Below the pieces are notes generated by a model, which had not been told where the DNA came from, did not search any database, and saw only the letters and a program-made list of their open reading frames with translations. Shown here in pieces: positions 49,458 to 58,726 of a DNA stretch of 64,000 bases. Positions within the stretch are counted from its first letter, which is position 1, and the number at the start of each line of letters is the position of its first letter. Source of the stretch: SZUA-547 sp963669265. Lineage in GTDB: Bacteria > Pseudomonadota > Alphaproteobacteria > Rhodobacterales > Rhodobacteraceae. The stretch spans positions 3,720,001-3,784,000 of the forward strand of contig OY769916.1 in assembly GCA_963669265.1 (NCBI GenBank), written 5' to 3'. A program made the position numbers and the translations under genes.

Positions 49458-51710
49458 ATGCTGACGTCTGACACGGCCATAAAGGATGCGCGATGCGCGC
49501 CCATACGCGGGCGCGGCGAGTTGGACGCCGCTCTTTTTGGCGCGCGTGCGGCGACGCTCCGCCGATTGGCGGAGGCGGGCCTGAAAACCCCTCAGGGCTT
49601 GGCGCTGTCCGCCAGTTTCGTCGCCGGGTTCGATCCCTCCGCCCCCGATCCCGACTTCGTCGAGGCGGCGTCGAATTTATTGCACTCGGCAAATACGCCG
49701 CTTGCTCTGCGCCCCAGTCCCATGCGTCGCCGGAGCGGCGAGGCCGCCGCGATGCTGGATCTGGACGATCTCGCCTCCATCGGCGATGCGTTAGTGCGCG
49801 CGAGAGAAACCTATAGCTCTATCTCGGGCCGCACGATCCGCAGCGCGATGGGGTTGGACGCCGACGCCGGTCTGCCGATGTTCCTGCAGCCAATGGCGGA
49901 GTCGCCGGATCGGATCTGGTTTCGCCGCCCCTCGGATGGATGGCCTGAGATCCGCCTGCAGAGCAACCTAATCCCGCCAGAGGCCATCCCGGCCGATCTC
50001 TCGCCGCGACTGGAGGCTCTGCTCGGCGATGCGGTTGAAATCCACGCCTTTGTCGGGCCGGACGGTCTGGAAATTCTGGATGCGTTTCCAGCCGCTTTCT
50101 CGCCGCGCGCCGGGTTGAAGGTCGCCGTCGATCTGGCCGAGCGAGGCGCGATCCCGCGTTCGACGGCGTTGTCCCGGACAGATCCCGCCGCGCTGACCGA
50201 TGAACTGCACCCCAGGCTCGCGGAGGACTCCGCCGCGCGTCAGATCGCGCGGGGGATCGCGGCCGCGCCCGGCGCCGCATCGGGGCCTCTGGCGTTTACC
50301 GCCGGCGGGGCGGAACGGGCGGCGAGCCAGGGCGCTCGGGCGATTCTGGCGCGGATTGAGACTGGGCCGGAGGATATTCGCGGCATGCACGCGGCCGCAG
50401 GCGTGCTGACCATAAAGGGCGGGCTTTCCAGCCATGCGGCGGTGGTCGCGCGCGGCCTTGGGCGGCCATGCGTCGCCGGCCCGGACGGGATGACGATCGA
50501 TCGCGACGCGCGCGCGCTGATCCTGAGCGACGGCCGCCGGTTCGTCGAGGGCGACGCCCTGACCATCGATGGCACGTCAGGCGCGGTGTTCGAAGGCGCG
50601 GCGGAGCTTGCCCCGCCTGAGCCGTCGGCCGCGTTCGAGCTTCTGATGCGCTGGGCGGACGACTCCCGGCGGCTGAAGGTGCGCGCCAACGCCGACACGG
50701 CCGAGGAGGCCCGGATCGCGCGGCGGTTGGGCGCGGAGGGGATCGGGCTCTGCCGCACGGAGCATATGCTGTTCTCTCCGGGCCGAGAGATCGTGATGCG
50801 CAGTCTGATCCTGTCGGAGACTGCGTCAGACCGCGAGGCCGCTCTGGACCAGTTGCTGACATGGCAGCGGACCGATTTCTGCGAGCTGTTTGAGATCATG
50901 CATGGTCTGCCGGTGACCATCCGGCTGCTCGATCCGCCCCTGCATGAGTTCTTGCCGCGGCGGCCAGAGGCCATTCGCAAACTGGCGGCGCAACTGAACC
51001 GCGACGTGGAAGATGTCGCCCGGCGGGTCGAGGAACTGGGAGAGTTCAATCCCATGCTCGGCATGCGCGGATGCCGAGTCGGCGTCACCCAGCCGGATAT
51101 CTACGCGATGCAGGTGCGCGCGATTCTGGAGGCGGCGCAGGACGCCGCGGCCGAAACCGGCGAGCCGGTCATACCAGAGATCATGATCCCGCTCGTATCG
51201 ACCAAGCGCGAGATGGAGCTTCTGAAAGTGTTGATCGACGGCGCCGCCGCGGCCGTCTGGCGCGACCGGGGCAACATTGTGCCCTATCGCGTCGGCGCGA
51301 TGGTTGAGACCCCGCGCGCGGCACTGCTCGCGGGCGGCATTGCGGAGACAGCGGATTTCCTGAGCCTCGGCACCAATGACCTCACCCAGCTGACCTATGG
51401 TCTGAGCCGGGACGACGCCGGGCGCTTCATGCGCAACTATGTCCGGCAAGGGGTGTTCCCTGAGGACCCGTTCCAGGCCCTTGACGAAGACGGCGTCGGA
51501 GAACTGCTCAGCATTACCGCGGCGCGCGGACGGGCTGTGCGCCCCAACCTGACGCTGGGGATTTGCGGCGAGCAGGGCGGCGACGCGACCTCGATCCGAT
51601 TCTTCGAAAAAATCGGGACGGACTACATTTCCTGCTCTCCCTATCGTGTTCCGGCGGCGCGCCTTGCTGCGGCGCAGTCGGCCATCGCCGCGTCGGAACA
51701 GACTGGCTGA
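49458..51710 (+). CDS. PPDK-like PEP-utilising protein with shortened, degenerate nucleotide-binding region
   Basis: A 750-residue relative of pyruvate phosphate dikinase (usually 870-900). The central phosphohistidine domain is intact (GGLSSHAAVVARGLGRPCVAG), as is the PEP-binding TIM barrel (GIGLCRTEHMLF, TIRLLDPPLHEFLP, MLGMRGCR, MIPLVSTKRE, TDFLSLGTNDLTQ-like FLSLGTNDLTQ, GICGEQGGD). In the last motif the usual CGEHGG His is Gln. The N-terminal ATP-grasp part is about 130 residues short and lacks the normal glycine-rich and MPGMMDTVLNLG blocks. It may therefore not use ATP/AMP in the usual way. ATG at 49458 follows GAGGGG. It directly follows glyS. Confidence 0.85.
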   Translation: MLTSDTAIKDARCAPIRGRGELDAALFGARAATLRRLAEAGLKTPQGLALSASFVAGFDPSAPDPDFVEAASNLLHSANTPLALRPSPMRRRSGEAAAMLDLDDLASIGDALVRARETYSSISGRTIRSAMGLDADAGLPMFLQPMAESPDRIWFRRPSDGWPEIRLQSNLIPPEAIPADLSPRLEALLGDAVEIHAFVGPDGLEILDAFPAAFSPRAGLKVAVDLAERGAIPRSTALSRTDPAALTDELHPRLAEDSAARQIARGIAAAPGAASGPLAFTAGGAERAASQGARAILARIETGPEDIRGMHAAAGVLTIKGGLSSHAAVVARGLGRPCVAGPDGMTIDRDARALILSDGRRFVEGDALTIDGTSGAVFEGAAELAPPEPSAAFELLMRWADDSRRLKVRANADTAEEARIARRLGAEGIGLCRTEHMLFSPGREIVMRSLILSETASDREAALDQLLTWQRTDFCELFEIMHGLPVTIRLLDPPLHEFLPRRPEAIRKLAAQLNRDVEDVARRVEELGEFNPMLGMRGCRVGVTQPDIYAMQVRAILEAAQDAAAETGEPVIPEIMIPLVSTKREMELLKVLIDGAAAAVWRDRGNIVPYRVGAMVETPRAALLAGGIAETADFLSLGTNDLTQLTYGLSRDDAGRFMRNYVRQGVFPEDPFQALDEDGVGELLSITAARGRAVRPNLTLGICGEQGGDATSIRFFEKIGTDYISCSPYRVPAARLAAAQSAIAASEQTG

Positions 51711-52078
51711 TTTTGCCCAATTAAACAGCAGCCGGGTGATTCCAACTTAAGGTGGAATCGCCTTAGATTCTCACATGCGATTGATGAATAGGCGTTTTGC
51801 GCCCTACAGCTGAGGCGCAGTGGATTGCACGAATACACAGCCGAAATGTGGACTGTGCGCACGAAAGCGACCGCATTTGTGGCGAATATGTGACAGAATG
51901 CTGCGCCGCACAATAAATCTCTGGAAATTCTTGGTCCAGCCGCCGATATGCGCTATCGAGTGCGCAGCGTAAACGATCAGGTGCGCCGGCTGTTTCCGGT
52001 AGAGCAAGACACCGCGTTCGTCAGGATTGGGCTTTTCAGGCGGGTCCCGTCCAACGTTAACAAACACGGAACGAGAGA
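51711..52078. other. Intergenic region, no gene seen
   Basis: No credible coding frame. A 7-bp hairpin (GATTCCA at 51738 with TGGAATC at 51753) lies just past the PPDK-like gene and could end its transcript, but it has no T-run. The rest must hold the promoter of the SleB-type hydrolase. Confidence 0.4.
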
Positions 52079-52858
52079 ATGAGCGGCTTTGCGATACAAG
52101 GCCAGCGTAAGAGTGTCCTTACGTCTGGCGTCACCGCCTTTATAGCCGGGGCGCTGGTTCTGACTCTGTCGGCCACCAGTGGCCGCGCGCTCGAAACGTC
52201 TGAGTCGATTTCCTCCCTGCGGCACTTCCTGGGCATAGACCCGGTGCATGCGTCGACAGTCGACGGCGCCAATGACGGCTTGCCGGACGTCGCCCATGCG
52301 GAAGTCGCTGAAACCCAGCCTGTACTGGATCTGGCCTCCGCCACCGCGCCGAACGCGGATGTGGTCGCCAAGACGGAAACTGACGCCGACGCACCGGCCA
52401 TCGTGACAAACGCCGAAGCGGCGTTGGATGCGATGCCGAAAGCCATCGGCGGACCGCAGTGGACCTGCCTCACCGAAGCGATCTATTTCGAGGCGCGCAG
52501 CGAAACGCTGCGGGGCCAGGTCGCGGTCGCGGAGGTGATCCTCAATCGCGTGGATTCGCGGAAATATCCCAACACGGTCTGCAAGGTGGTGAATCAGGGC
52601 GCCAGCAAAAAGAACGCCTGCCAGTTTTCCTATAACTGCGACGGCAAGACCGAGAAAATGACCGAGCGCGGCGCCCGCGAGCGCGCCGGCAAGATCGCGC
52701 GCGCGCTGATGGACGGACAGGCCCGCGGCCTGACCGGCGGCGCGACCCACTATCATGCGACTTACGTTAAACCGAGATGGGCGAAGAAGCTTGTGAAGAC
52801 GGCCGAGATCGACTCGCACATCTTCTACCGCTACCCGACGAAAGTCGCGTCCAACTGA
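52079..52858 (+). CDS. Cell wall hydrolase, SleB family
   Basis: Secreted or membrane-anchored peptidoglycan hydrolase of 259 residues. An N-terminal hydrophobic segment (VTAFIAGALVLTLSATSGRAL) is followed by an Ala/Asp-rich linker. The catalytic SleB domain (about 135-255) shows CLTEAIYFEARSETLRGQVAVAEVILNRVDS, QFSYNCDG and GATHYHATYVKPRWAKKL. The Glu in IYFEAR is the likely catalytic acid. It is a single-gene unit with a strong terminator. Confidence 0.9.
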   Translation: MSGFAIQGQRKSVLTSGVTAFIAGALVLTLSATSGRALETSESISSLRHFLGIDPVHASTVDGANDGLPDVAHAEVAETQPVLDLASATAPNADVVAKTETDADAPAIVTNAEAALDAMPKAIGGPQWTCLTEAIYFEARSETLRGQVAVAEVILNRVDSRKYPNTVCKVVNQGASKKNACQFSYNCDGKTEKMTERGARERAGKIARALMDGQARGLTGGATHYHATYVKPRWAKKLVKTAEIDSHIFYRYPTKVASN

Positions 52859-52897
52859 TAACCAGCGAAGGCGAAACCTTCGGGACAGTGAGGGAAG

Positions 52898-52922
52898 CGG
52901 GGGCCATTTGGTCCCCGTTTTT
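52898..52922 (+). terminator. Rho-independent terminator after the SleB gene
   Basis: CGGGGGCC-ATTT-GGTCCCCG forms an 8-bp stem (one G-T pair) followed directly by TTTTT. A textbook intrinsic terminator, 40 bp past the stop codon. Confidence 0.85.
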
Positions 52923-52951
52923 CTGTTTGGGGCGCGGCGGGGGCAGACGGC

Positions 52952-53809
52952 TCAGACGAAATCCAATCCCAGGTCCAGTGACCGCGCAGAGTGGGTGAGC
53001 CAGCCGGCGGAAAGATAATCGACGCCGGTCTCCGCGATGGCGGGCGCAGAGTCGAGCGTGATCCCGCCGGACGCTTCGGTGATCGCCCGGCCATCGACCA
53101 TATCGACGGCCCGACGCAGCGTCTCGGGCGGCATGTTGTCCAGCAGCACCACATCCGCGCCGCCGATTTCCAACGCCTCGGCGAGTTGGTCCAGCGTGTC
53201 CACCTCCAACTCGATCTTCATCATGTGCCCGGCAAAAGCCTTGGCGCGGGTCAGCGCGGCGCGCACTCCGCCCGCCGCAGAGATGTGATTGTCCTTGATC
53301 AGGATCGCGTCATCCAGCCCCCAGCGATGGTTTCCGCCGCCGCCAAGACGCACGGCGCGCTTTTCAAACAATCGCAGGCCCGGCGTCGTCTTGCGGGTGC
53401 AGATCACCTTTGCGTCTGTATGGGCGATCGCATCGGCCATCCGGCGGGTGATGGAGGCGACGCCTGACATGCGCCCGGCGAAATTCAGCGCCACCCGCTC
53501 CGCCGTCAGCACGGCGCGCGCATCGCCTTCGATCTCCATCAGGATGTCGCCCGGCGCGATCCGGTCGCCGCCCGCCGCAGGTTGGGAGACCTTCAGCGCA
53601 GGGTCGACCAGTTCGAACGCGAGGGCCGCCGCGTCCAGCCCAGCCGCGACGCCGGTCTCCCGCGAGCGCATCTGGGCCTTGGCCAGCGTTCCCGCCGCGA
53701 TCGTCGCCTCTGAGGTCACGTCCCCAGCGCGGCCAAGGTCTTCAGCCAGGGCCAGGCGCACCATCGGCTCGATCAGCAAACGGGGCAGGGGGGCGAACGG
53801 TTCGGTCAT
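52952..53809 (-). CDS. nadC: Nicotinate-nucleotide pyrophosphorylase (quinolinate phosphoribosyltransferase)
   Basis: Third enzyme of de novo NAD synthesis: quinolinate plus PRPP gives nicotinate mononucleotide, pyrophosphate and CO2. The 285 residues include LALAEDLGRAGDVTSEA, ALNFAGRMSGVASITRRM, CTRKTTPGLRLFEKRAVRLGGGGNHRWGLDDAILIKDNHI (substrate-binding Arg, Lys and His residues), VDTLDQLAEAL and VVLLDNMPPETLR. ATG at 53809 has GAGGAG upstream and overlaps the nadB stop (ATGA); the TTG six bases earlier is less likely. Confidence 0.95.
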   Translation of the reverse strand: MTEPFAPLPRLLIEPMVRLALAEDLGRAGDVTSEATIAAGTLAKAQMRSRETGVAAGLDAAALAFELVDPALKVSQPAAGGDRIAPGDILMEIEGDARAVLTAERVALNFAGRMSGVASITRRMADAIAHTDAKVICTRKTTPGLRLFEKRAVRLGGGGNHRWGLDDAILIKDNHISAAGGVRAALTRAKAFAGHMMKIELEVDTLDQLAEALEIGGADVVLLDNMPPETLRRAVDMVDGRAITEASGGITLDSAPAIAETGVDYLSAGWLTHSARSLDLGLDFV

Positions 53810-55407
53810 CCGCAATTCTCCTCACAGCGCGCGCGGATCGTCAGCGCTTCGGTCAATGTGATCTCGGTTCCCCTCGCGCGAGCCGGATCCGGACTCGGGA
53901 AGTCGCTGCGGTAATGACCGCCGCGGCTTTCCTCTCGCGCGAGCGCGGCCGCTGCGACAAGCGTGGCGGCGGTGGACATGTTCAGGAACGCGCGGCTGAC
54001 GCTGGCGTTCTCGCGCTCCAGTCGGGCGATATCGCGAAGGGCGCGCGTGAGAGACGCGGCGTCGCGCTCCACGCCGACATGCGCGCTCATGATCTGGCGC
54101 AGCGCGGCGACTGCCTCTGGCGGCGCCAATTGGTCCGGCCCGTCTGCGCGTGTGACGGAAACCGAGGGCGCTGCTGCATCGGGCGATGCAGAGCTTTGCT
54201 CAAACGCGCCGATATCCCTGGCGATCCGGGCGCCGAACACCACCGCCTCCAGCAGCGAATTCGACGCCAGTCGATTGGCCCCGTGAAGGCCGGTATGGGC
54301 CGCCTCGCCGCAGATCCAGAGGCCGGGGACGGAGCTGCGCCCGCGCGCATCCGTCTTCACGCCGCCCATATGATAGTGCTGCACCGGCGCGACAGGGATC
54401 GGCTCGACCTCCGGATCGATCCCCGCGTCGCGGCAAAACCGGGCGACCGTCGGGAACAAGGTGTGGATCTCGGGCCCCAACGCCTGGCGGGTGTCGAGAT
54501 AGACCGCGCCGCCCGCCGCCCGCACCCGGTGCGCGGCGAGCGCCACCACGTCGCGCGGCGCCAGTTCGGCGTCGGCGTGGACCTCTTCCATAAACCGTCG
54601 CCCGTCCTGATCGACCAGCAAGGCGCCTTCGCCGCGCAACGCTTCCGAGGCGAGCGGCGTCGGATCGGCGTTCACGGCAATCCCAGTGGGGTGGAACTGC
54701 ACAAACTCAGGGTCTGCGATGATCGCGCCGGCCCGCGCCGCCATGCCGAGGCCCTGTCCGCGCACGCGCCCGGGATTCGTGGTGACCGCGTAGAGCCCAC
54801 CAAGACCGCCCGTGGCGAGCACGGTGGATCCGGCGCGGAAGAAGATCGGCTCCGCATAGAGGTCGTCGATCCGGCGGACGAACACCCCGACCGCCCCGCC
54901 GTCCTGCACGGCGATATCGTCGACGGTGACGCCTTCGATGATGCGGATGGAGGGCGTGGCGCAGGCCCGCTCGATCAAAGCGGCCATCACCGCCCGACCG
55001 GCCCCGTCGCCTTTGACGCGGACCACGCGCGCGAAGGAATGCGCCGCCTCTTTGCTTTGTAGCAACCGGCCCGCCGCGTCCCGGTCGAACGGCGCGCCGA
55101 AATTCAGCAAGTCGCCGATCCGCGCCTCCGCCTCTTTCGCGACACTGAGGGCGATGCCCCGATCGACCGTCCCTGCGCCCGCCGCCACGGTATCCGCGGC
55201 ATGGGACTCCGCGCTATCGCCCTCGGCCATTGCCGCCGCGACGCCGCCCTGCGCCCAGGCGGAGCTCGCGCCCGCGCCCAGTGGATCTGGCGACAGAACC
55301 GTGCAAGGCGCAGGCGAGAGCTTGAGCGCCGTGAATAGACCCGCAAGCCCGGCGCCGACGATCAGCGCGCCGCCAGTGTCAAAGACGTTGTCGCAGGCTG
55401 GCGCCAT
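53806..55407 (-). CDS. nadB: L-aspartate oxidase
   Basis: FAD enzyme that oxidises L-aspartate to iminoaspartate for quinolinate synthesis. The 533 residues have the dinucleotide motif LIVGAGLAGLFTALKL, the SSAWAQGGVAAAM segment, RVVRVKGDGAGRAVMAAL, the active-site stretch EFVQFHPTGI, RGEGALLVDQDGRRFM, the VQHYHMGGVKTDARGRSSVPGLWICGEAAHTGLHGANRLASNSLLEAVVFG block and a C-terminal helical domain. It lies between nadA and nadC in one operon. Confidence 0.95.
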   Translation of the reverse strand: MAPACDNVFDTGGALIVGAGLAGLFTALKLSPAPCTVLSPDPLGAGASSAWAQGGVAAAMAEGDSAESHAADTVAAGAGTVDRGIALSVAKEAEARIGDLLNFGAPFDRDAAGRLLQSKEAAHSFARVVRVKGDGAGRAVMAALIERACATPSIRIIEGVTVDDIAVQDGGAVGVFVRRIDDLYAEPIFFRAGSTVLATGGLGGLYAVTTNPGRVRGQGLGMAARAGAIIADPEFVQFHPTGIAVNADPTPLASEALRGEGALLVDQDGRRFMEEVHADAELAPRDVVALAAHRVRAAGGAVYLDTRQALGPEIHTLFPTVARFCRDAGIDPEVEPIPVAPVQHYHMGGVKTDARGRSSVPGLWICGEAAHTGLHGANRLASNSLLEAVVFGARIARDIGAFEQSSASPDAAAPSVSVTRADGPDQLAPPEAVAALRQIMSAHVGVERDAASLTRALRDIARLERENASVSRAFLNMSTAATLVAAAALAREESRGGHYRSDFPSPDPARARGTEITLTEALTIRARCEENCG

Positions 55408-55478
55408 GGATCAGCCTCGAATGCGTTTTGCCGGTTCTGGAAAAAGGCGGCGCCCCGCGCTGGCGGGACGCATCTTCG

Positions 55479-56549
55479 CTACGCTGCTTTTTTCTGCGCG
55501 GCGCTGATCTCGATCATGCGCTCAACGGCTTGGCGCGCCGGGGCGAGATACTCCTCGGCCACCGTGACCTCTTCGGTCATCGAATGCAGCGACCAGAGGA
55601 TATTCTCCAGCGTAATCCGTTTCATATGCGGGCAGATGTTGCAGGGCCGGATGAAGTCGACCTCTGGCAGCTCCGCCGCGACATTGTCGGACATCGAACA
55701 TTCGGTGACCATCACCACTTTTTCCGGCTTGTGAGTCTTCACATAGCCGATCATGCCGGATGTGGAGCCCGTGAAGTCCGCCTCGTCGCAGACATCGGGC
55801 GGGCATTCGGGATGCGCGATGATCACGACGCCCGGATGGCCTTCACGGAACGCGCGCATCTCTTCGGCGGTGAACTGCTCATGCACGATGCACGCGCCTT
55901 CCCAATAGACGACGCGTTTTTTGCTCTCTTTCGCGACGTTCTGAGCGAGATATCCGTCCGGCGTCATGATGACCGTATCGCCAGGCATGCCGTCCACGAT
56001 CTGAAGCGCGTTCGAAGACGTGCAACAAATGTCCGAGGCGGCCTTCACCTCGGCGGTGGTGTTCACATAGCTGACCACCTGCGCCCCCGGATATTCCGCG
56101 CGCATCTTGGCGATGTCCGGCGCGGTGATGGAGGCCGCGAGCGAGCATCCCGCCCTGCTGTCCGGGATCAGCACGGTTTTCTGAGGGTTCAGGATTTTCG
56201 AGGTTTCGGCCATGAAGTGCACGCCGCACTGGACGATGACCTGTTGCGGGACGTTGGTCGCCGCGATGGCGAGTTGCAGGGAATCGCCGGAAATATCCGA
56301 CACCCCATGGAAAATCTCGGGCGTCATGTAATTATGCCCCAGGACCACGGCGTCGCGCTCTTTCTTCAGGCGCTCAATCGCGACGACATAGGGCGCGTGG
56401 ATCGCCCAGTCCGCCTCGGGCATGATGTGTTTGACGCGCGCGTACCGTTCTGCGGTTTCTTTCGCAGCCGCCAGCGACGGGGCGAGGTCATAGGTCGCCT
56501 CAAGCTCCGCCCGCGCTGTGTCCAGCGCCATATTCGCGTTCATGTACAT
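55479..56549 (-). CDS. nadA: Quinolinate synthase A
   Basis: [4Fe-4S] enzyme that condenses iminoaspartate with dihydroxyacetone phosphate to quinolinate. The 356 residues contain VVLGHNYMTPEIFH, the first cluster Cys in VQCGVHFMAETSKIL, VLIPDSRAGCSLA, SYVNTTAEVKAASDICCTSSNA (second Cys region), EQFTAEEM, and HPECPPDVCDEADFTGSTSGMI with the third Cys. The ATG follows GGAGG by 7 bases. First gene of the nadABC operon, with a dyad just upstream. Confidence 0.96.
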   Translation of the reverse strand: MYMNANMALDTARAELEATYDLAPSLAAAKETAERYARVKHIMPEADWAIHAPYVVAIERLKKERDAVVLGHNYMTPEIFHGVSDISGDSLQLAIAATNVPQQVIVQCGVHFMAETSKILNPQKTVLIPDSRAGCSLAASITAPDIAKMRAEYPGAQVVSYVNTTAEVKAASDICCTSSNALQIVDGMPGDTVIMTPDGYLAQNVAKESKKRVVYWEGACIVHEQFTAEEMRAFREGHPGVVIIAHPECPPDVCDEADFTGSTSGMIGYVKTHKPEKVVMVTECSMSDNVAAELPEVDFIRPCNICPHMKRITLENILWSLHSMTEEVTVAEEYLAPARQAVERMIEISAAQKKAA

Positions 56550-56565
56550 CCGGGATCCTCCCCCT

Positions 56566-56586
56566 ATATACTCAGATTGAGCATAT
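56566..56586. promoter_or_regulatory. Dyad upstream of nadA, probable NAD-synthesis operator
   Basis: Arms ATATACTCA and TGAGCATAT (one mismatch) flank a GAT centre, 17 bp upstream of the nadA start. In many alphaproteobacteria nadABC is repressed by a dedicated NAD regulator such as NadQ; whether this matches its motif I cannot confirm from memory. Confidence 0.55.
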
Positions 56587-56800
56587 ATATAAGCTAAGAA
56601 AAAGCGCCAGTCGCGCTTTAGTGAAGGTGAGGTTCTGTCATCGAATTGTCAAGACATTGGGCGCAACACGAGCGGTCGTCATGGGAGCGACCCGAGCGTT
56701 GGCTCCGGTCGATCGGCATCAAACGTCTGTGCAGATCGCAAATTGCGTGCATAGTGGTCGAAATTCTGAAAATCGCGTCCGGCGGGTCGGGGAGAATGGG

Positions 56801-58408
56801 ATGAAAATCAAATATCTGAACAGATATTCGGTCTTTGCGCTTGTGATCATTTTGACCGTGGTCTCGCTCGGCTTCACGATCTGGAGCCTGTGGTTCCTTC
56901 CCGCTTTCATCACCTTCGCCGCGCTGTCGGCTGTCGGGGCCTACGATCTGCGGCAGACGAAGCACTCCATCACCAAAAACTACCCGGTCATCGGCCATAT
57001 GCGATTCTTGTTCGAAGGGTTTCGCCCGGAGATTCGGCAGTACCTGATCGAAAGCGACCATGACGAATTGCCGTTCAGCCGCGACAAGCGGGCGATCGTC
57101 TACCAGCGCGCCAAGGATGTTGAGGACAAGCGTCCCTTCGGCACGCGGTTGAACGTCTATGAGCCGGGCTACGCCTGGGTGAACCACTCTTTCCAACCGC
57201 GCCATATCGAGAACTCGGATTTCAGGGAGACGATCGGCGGGCCGGACTGCAAACAACCTTACAGCGCGTCTGTGTTCAACATCTCTGCCATGAGCTTTGG
57301 CGCGCTTTCCGCCAATGCGATCTCGGCGCTCAACAAGGGCGCCAAGATGGGTGGGTTCGCCCATGATACGGGTGAGGGCGGGGTCAGCGTGCATCACCGC
57401 CGCGAAGGCGGCGATCTGATCTACGAGATCGGATCGGGCTATTTCGGGTGCCGCGACGCGGACGGCAATTTCGATCCGGACAATTTCGCCAAGCAGGCGG
57501 CGGAGCCCCAGATCAAGATGATTGAGGTGAAGATCAGCCAGGGCGCCAAACCTGGCCATGGCGGCATGCTGCCGGCGGCGAAGATCAGCCCAGAGATCGC
57601 GGATGCGCGCGGCATACCGATGGGCGTGGACTGCGTTTCTCCGGCCTCGCACAGCGCCTTCTCCACTCCGATCGAGCTTTGCGAGTTTTTGGGCGAGTTG
57701 CGAGAGCGCTCCGGCGGGAAGCCGGTGGGATTCAAGCTCTGCATCGGCCATCGGCGCGAATTCATGTGCATGTTGAAAGCCATGATCGAGACGAAGATCG
57801 TGCCCGATTTCATCGTCGTCGACGGCAAGGAGGGCGGGACCGGCGCCGCGCCGCAGGAATTCGCCAACCATGTGGGCATGCCGCTCCGCGACGGGCTCTA
57901 TTTCGTGCATAACGCCCTGCGCGGCGCGGGATTGCGAGATTTGGTCAAAGTCGGCGCAAGCGGCAAGCTGATCACCGCATTCGATATCGCTGGCGCCTTC
58001 GCGCTAGGGGCCGATTGGGTCAACTCCGCCCGCGGCTTCATGTTCGCCATCGGCTGCATTCAGGCGCAAGCCTGTCACACCAATCGCTGCCCGGTGGGCG
58101 TGGCGACTCAGGACCCACTTCGCCAAAAAGCGCTGGACGTCGACGACAAATCGGTGAGGGTCGCCAATTTCCATCGTAATACGTTGGATGCGCTCGCCGA
58201 GATCGTCGGCACCGCTGGGTTGGAGCATCCGCGCGGATTTATCCCGCATCACTTCATGCTGAGAACCCGCACCGGCGACATGCGTTCAGGTCACGCCACC
58301 AATCCGTGGCTGCCTGAAGGGTTCCTGCTGCGCGGCGAGGATCAGGGGCGGGGCTATCTGAGCCGCTGGAACCGGGCGCGCCCGGACGAGTTCGCGCCGA
58401 TCGACTAG
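56801..58408 (+). CDS. FMN-binding glutamate synthase-domain membrane protein
   Basis: A 535-residue protein with two N-terminal membrane helices (residues 9-45) and a glutamate-synthase-type FMN TIM barrel. Barrel markers are FNISAMSFGALSANAISALNKGAKMGGFAHDTGEGG, KISQGAKPGHGGMLPAAKIS, FIVVDGKEGGTGAAPQEFANHVGMPL and the cluster-type cysteines in GCIQAQACHTNRCPVGVATQDP. It lacks the glutaminase domain of GltB, so its acceptor is unknown. ATG at 56801 has GGAG; the longer frame upstream overlaps the nadA promoter. Divergent from nadABC. Confidence 0.88.
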   Translation: MKIKYLNRYSVFALVIILTVVSLGFTIWSLWFLPAFITFAALSAVGAYDLRQTKHSITKNYPVIGHMRFLFEGFRPEIRQYLIESDHDELPFSRDKRAIVYQRAKDVEDKRPFGTRLNVYEPGYAWVNHSFQPRHIENSDFRETIGGPDCKQPYSASVFNISAMSFGALSANAISALNKGAKMGGFAHDTGEGGVSVHHRREGGDLIYEIGSGYFGCRDADGNFDPDNFAKQAAEPQIKMIEVKISQGAKPGHGGMLPAAKISPEIADARGIPMGVDCVSPASHSAFSTPIELCEFLGELRERSGGKPVGFKLCIGHRREFMCMLKAMIETKIVPDFIVVDGKEGGTGAAPQEFANHVGMPLRDGLYFVHNALRGAGLRDLVKVGASGKLITAFDIAGAFALGADWVNSARGFMFAIGCIQAQACHTNRCPVGVATQDPLRQKALDVDDKSVRVANFHRNTLDALAEIVGTAGLEHPRGFIPHHFMLRTRTGDMRSGHATNPWLPEGFLLRGEDQGRGYLSRWNRARPDEFAPID

Positions 58409-58446
58409 AGGCGTAATTGCGGCACAAGATATCAACTGTGTGGTAG

Positions 58447-58520
58447 TGGAGGCGAGTACCGGAATCGAACCGGTGTACACGGATTTGCAATCCGCTGCGT
58501 AACCACTCCGCCAACTCGCC
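58447..58520 (-). tRNA. tRNA-Cys (anticodon GCA)
   Basis: Minus strand: acceptor GGCGAGT/ACTCGCC with encoded CCA, D-arm GGCGGAGTGGTTACGC, anticodon arm GGATT-GCA-AATCC, T-arm CCGG-TTCGATT-CCGG. The fold is complete and the anticodon GCA reads both Cys codons. Confidence 0.95.
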
Positions 58521-58726
58521 CCACATCGCGATAAGAACGGGATCATCGCGATCCGCACAAAGGATGACCCGTGAACAGACCATCCTCAGGCGCGGAGGCT
58601 ATAGCAGCGCCCAGTCGGGCAATGCAAGCGCGGTGGGCGTGTTGCCGCGCTAACCGTAGTATGGCAAGACGAAATGAGTCATTCGCGCTAAGCTGTTCGG
58701 GCGTCATTGATAAGGGAATGCGCTAC
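58521..58726. other. Spacer between tRNA-Cys and methyltransferase gene
   Basis: No gene is seen here. It should hold the minus-strand promoter of tRNA-Cys and the plus-strand promoter of the methyltransferase; a frame open through it from 58571 has no ribosome site. Confidence 0.35.
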
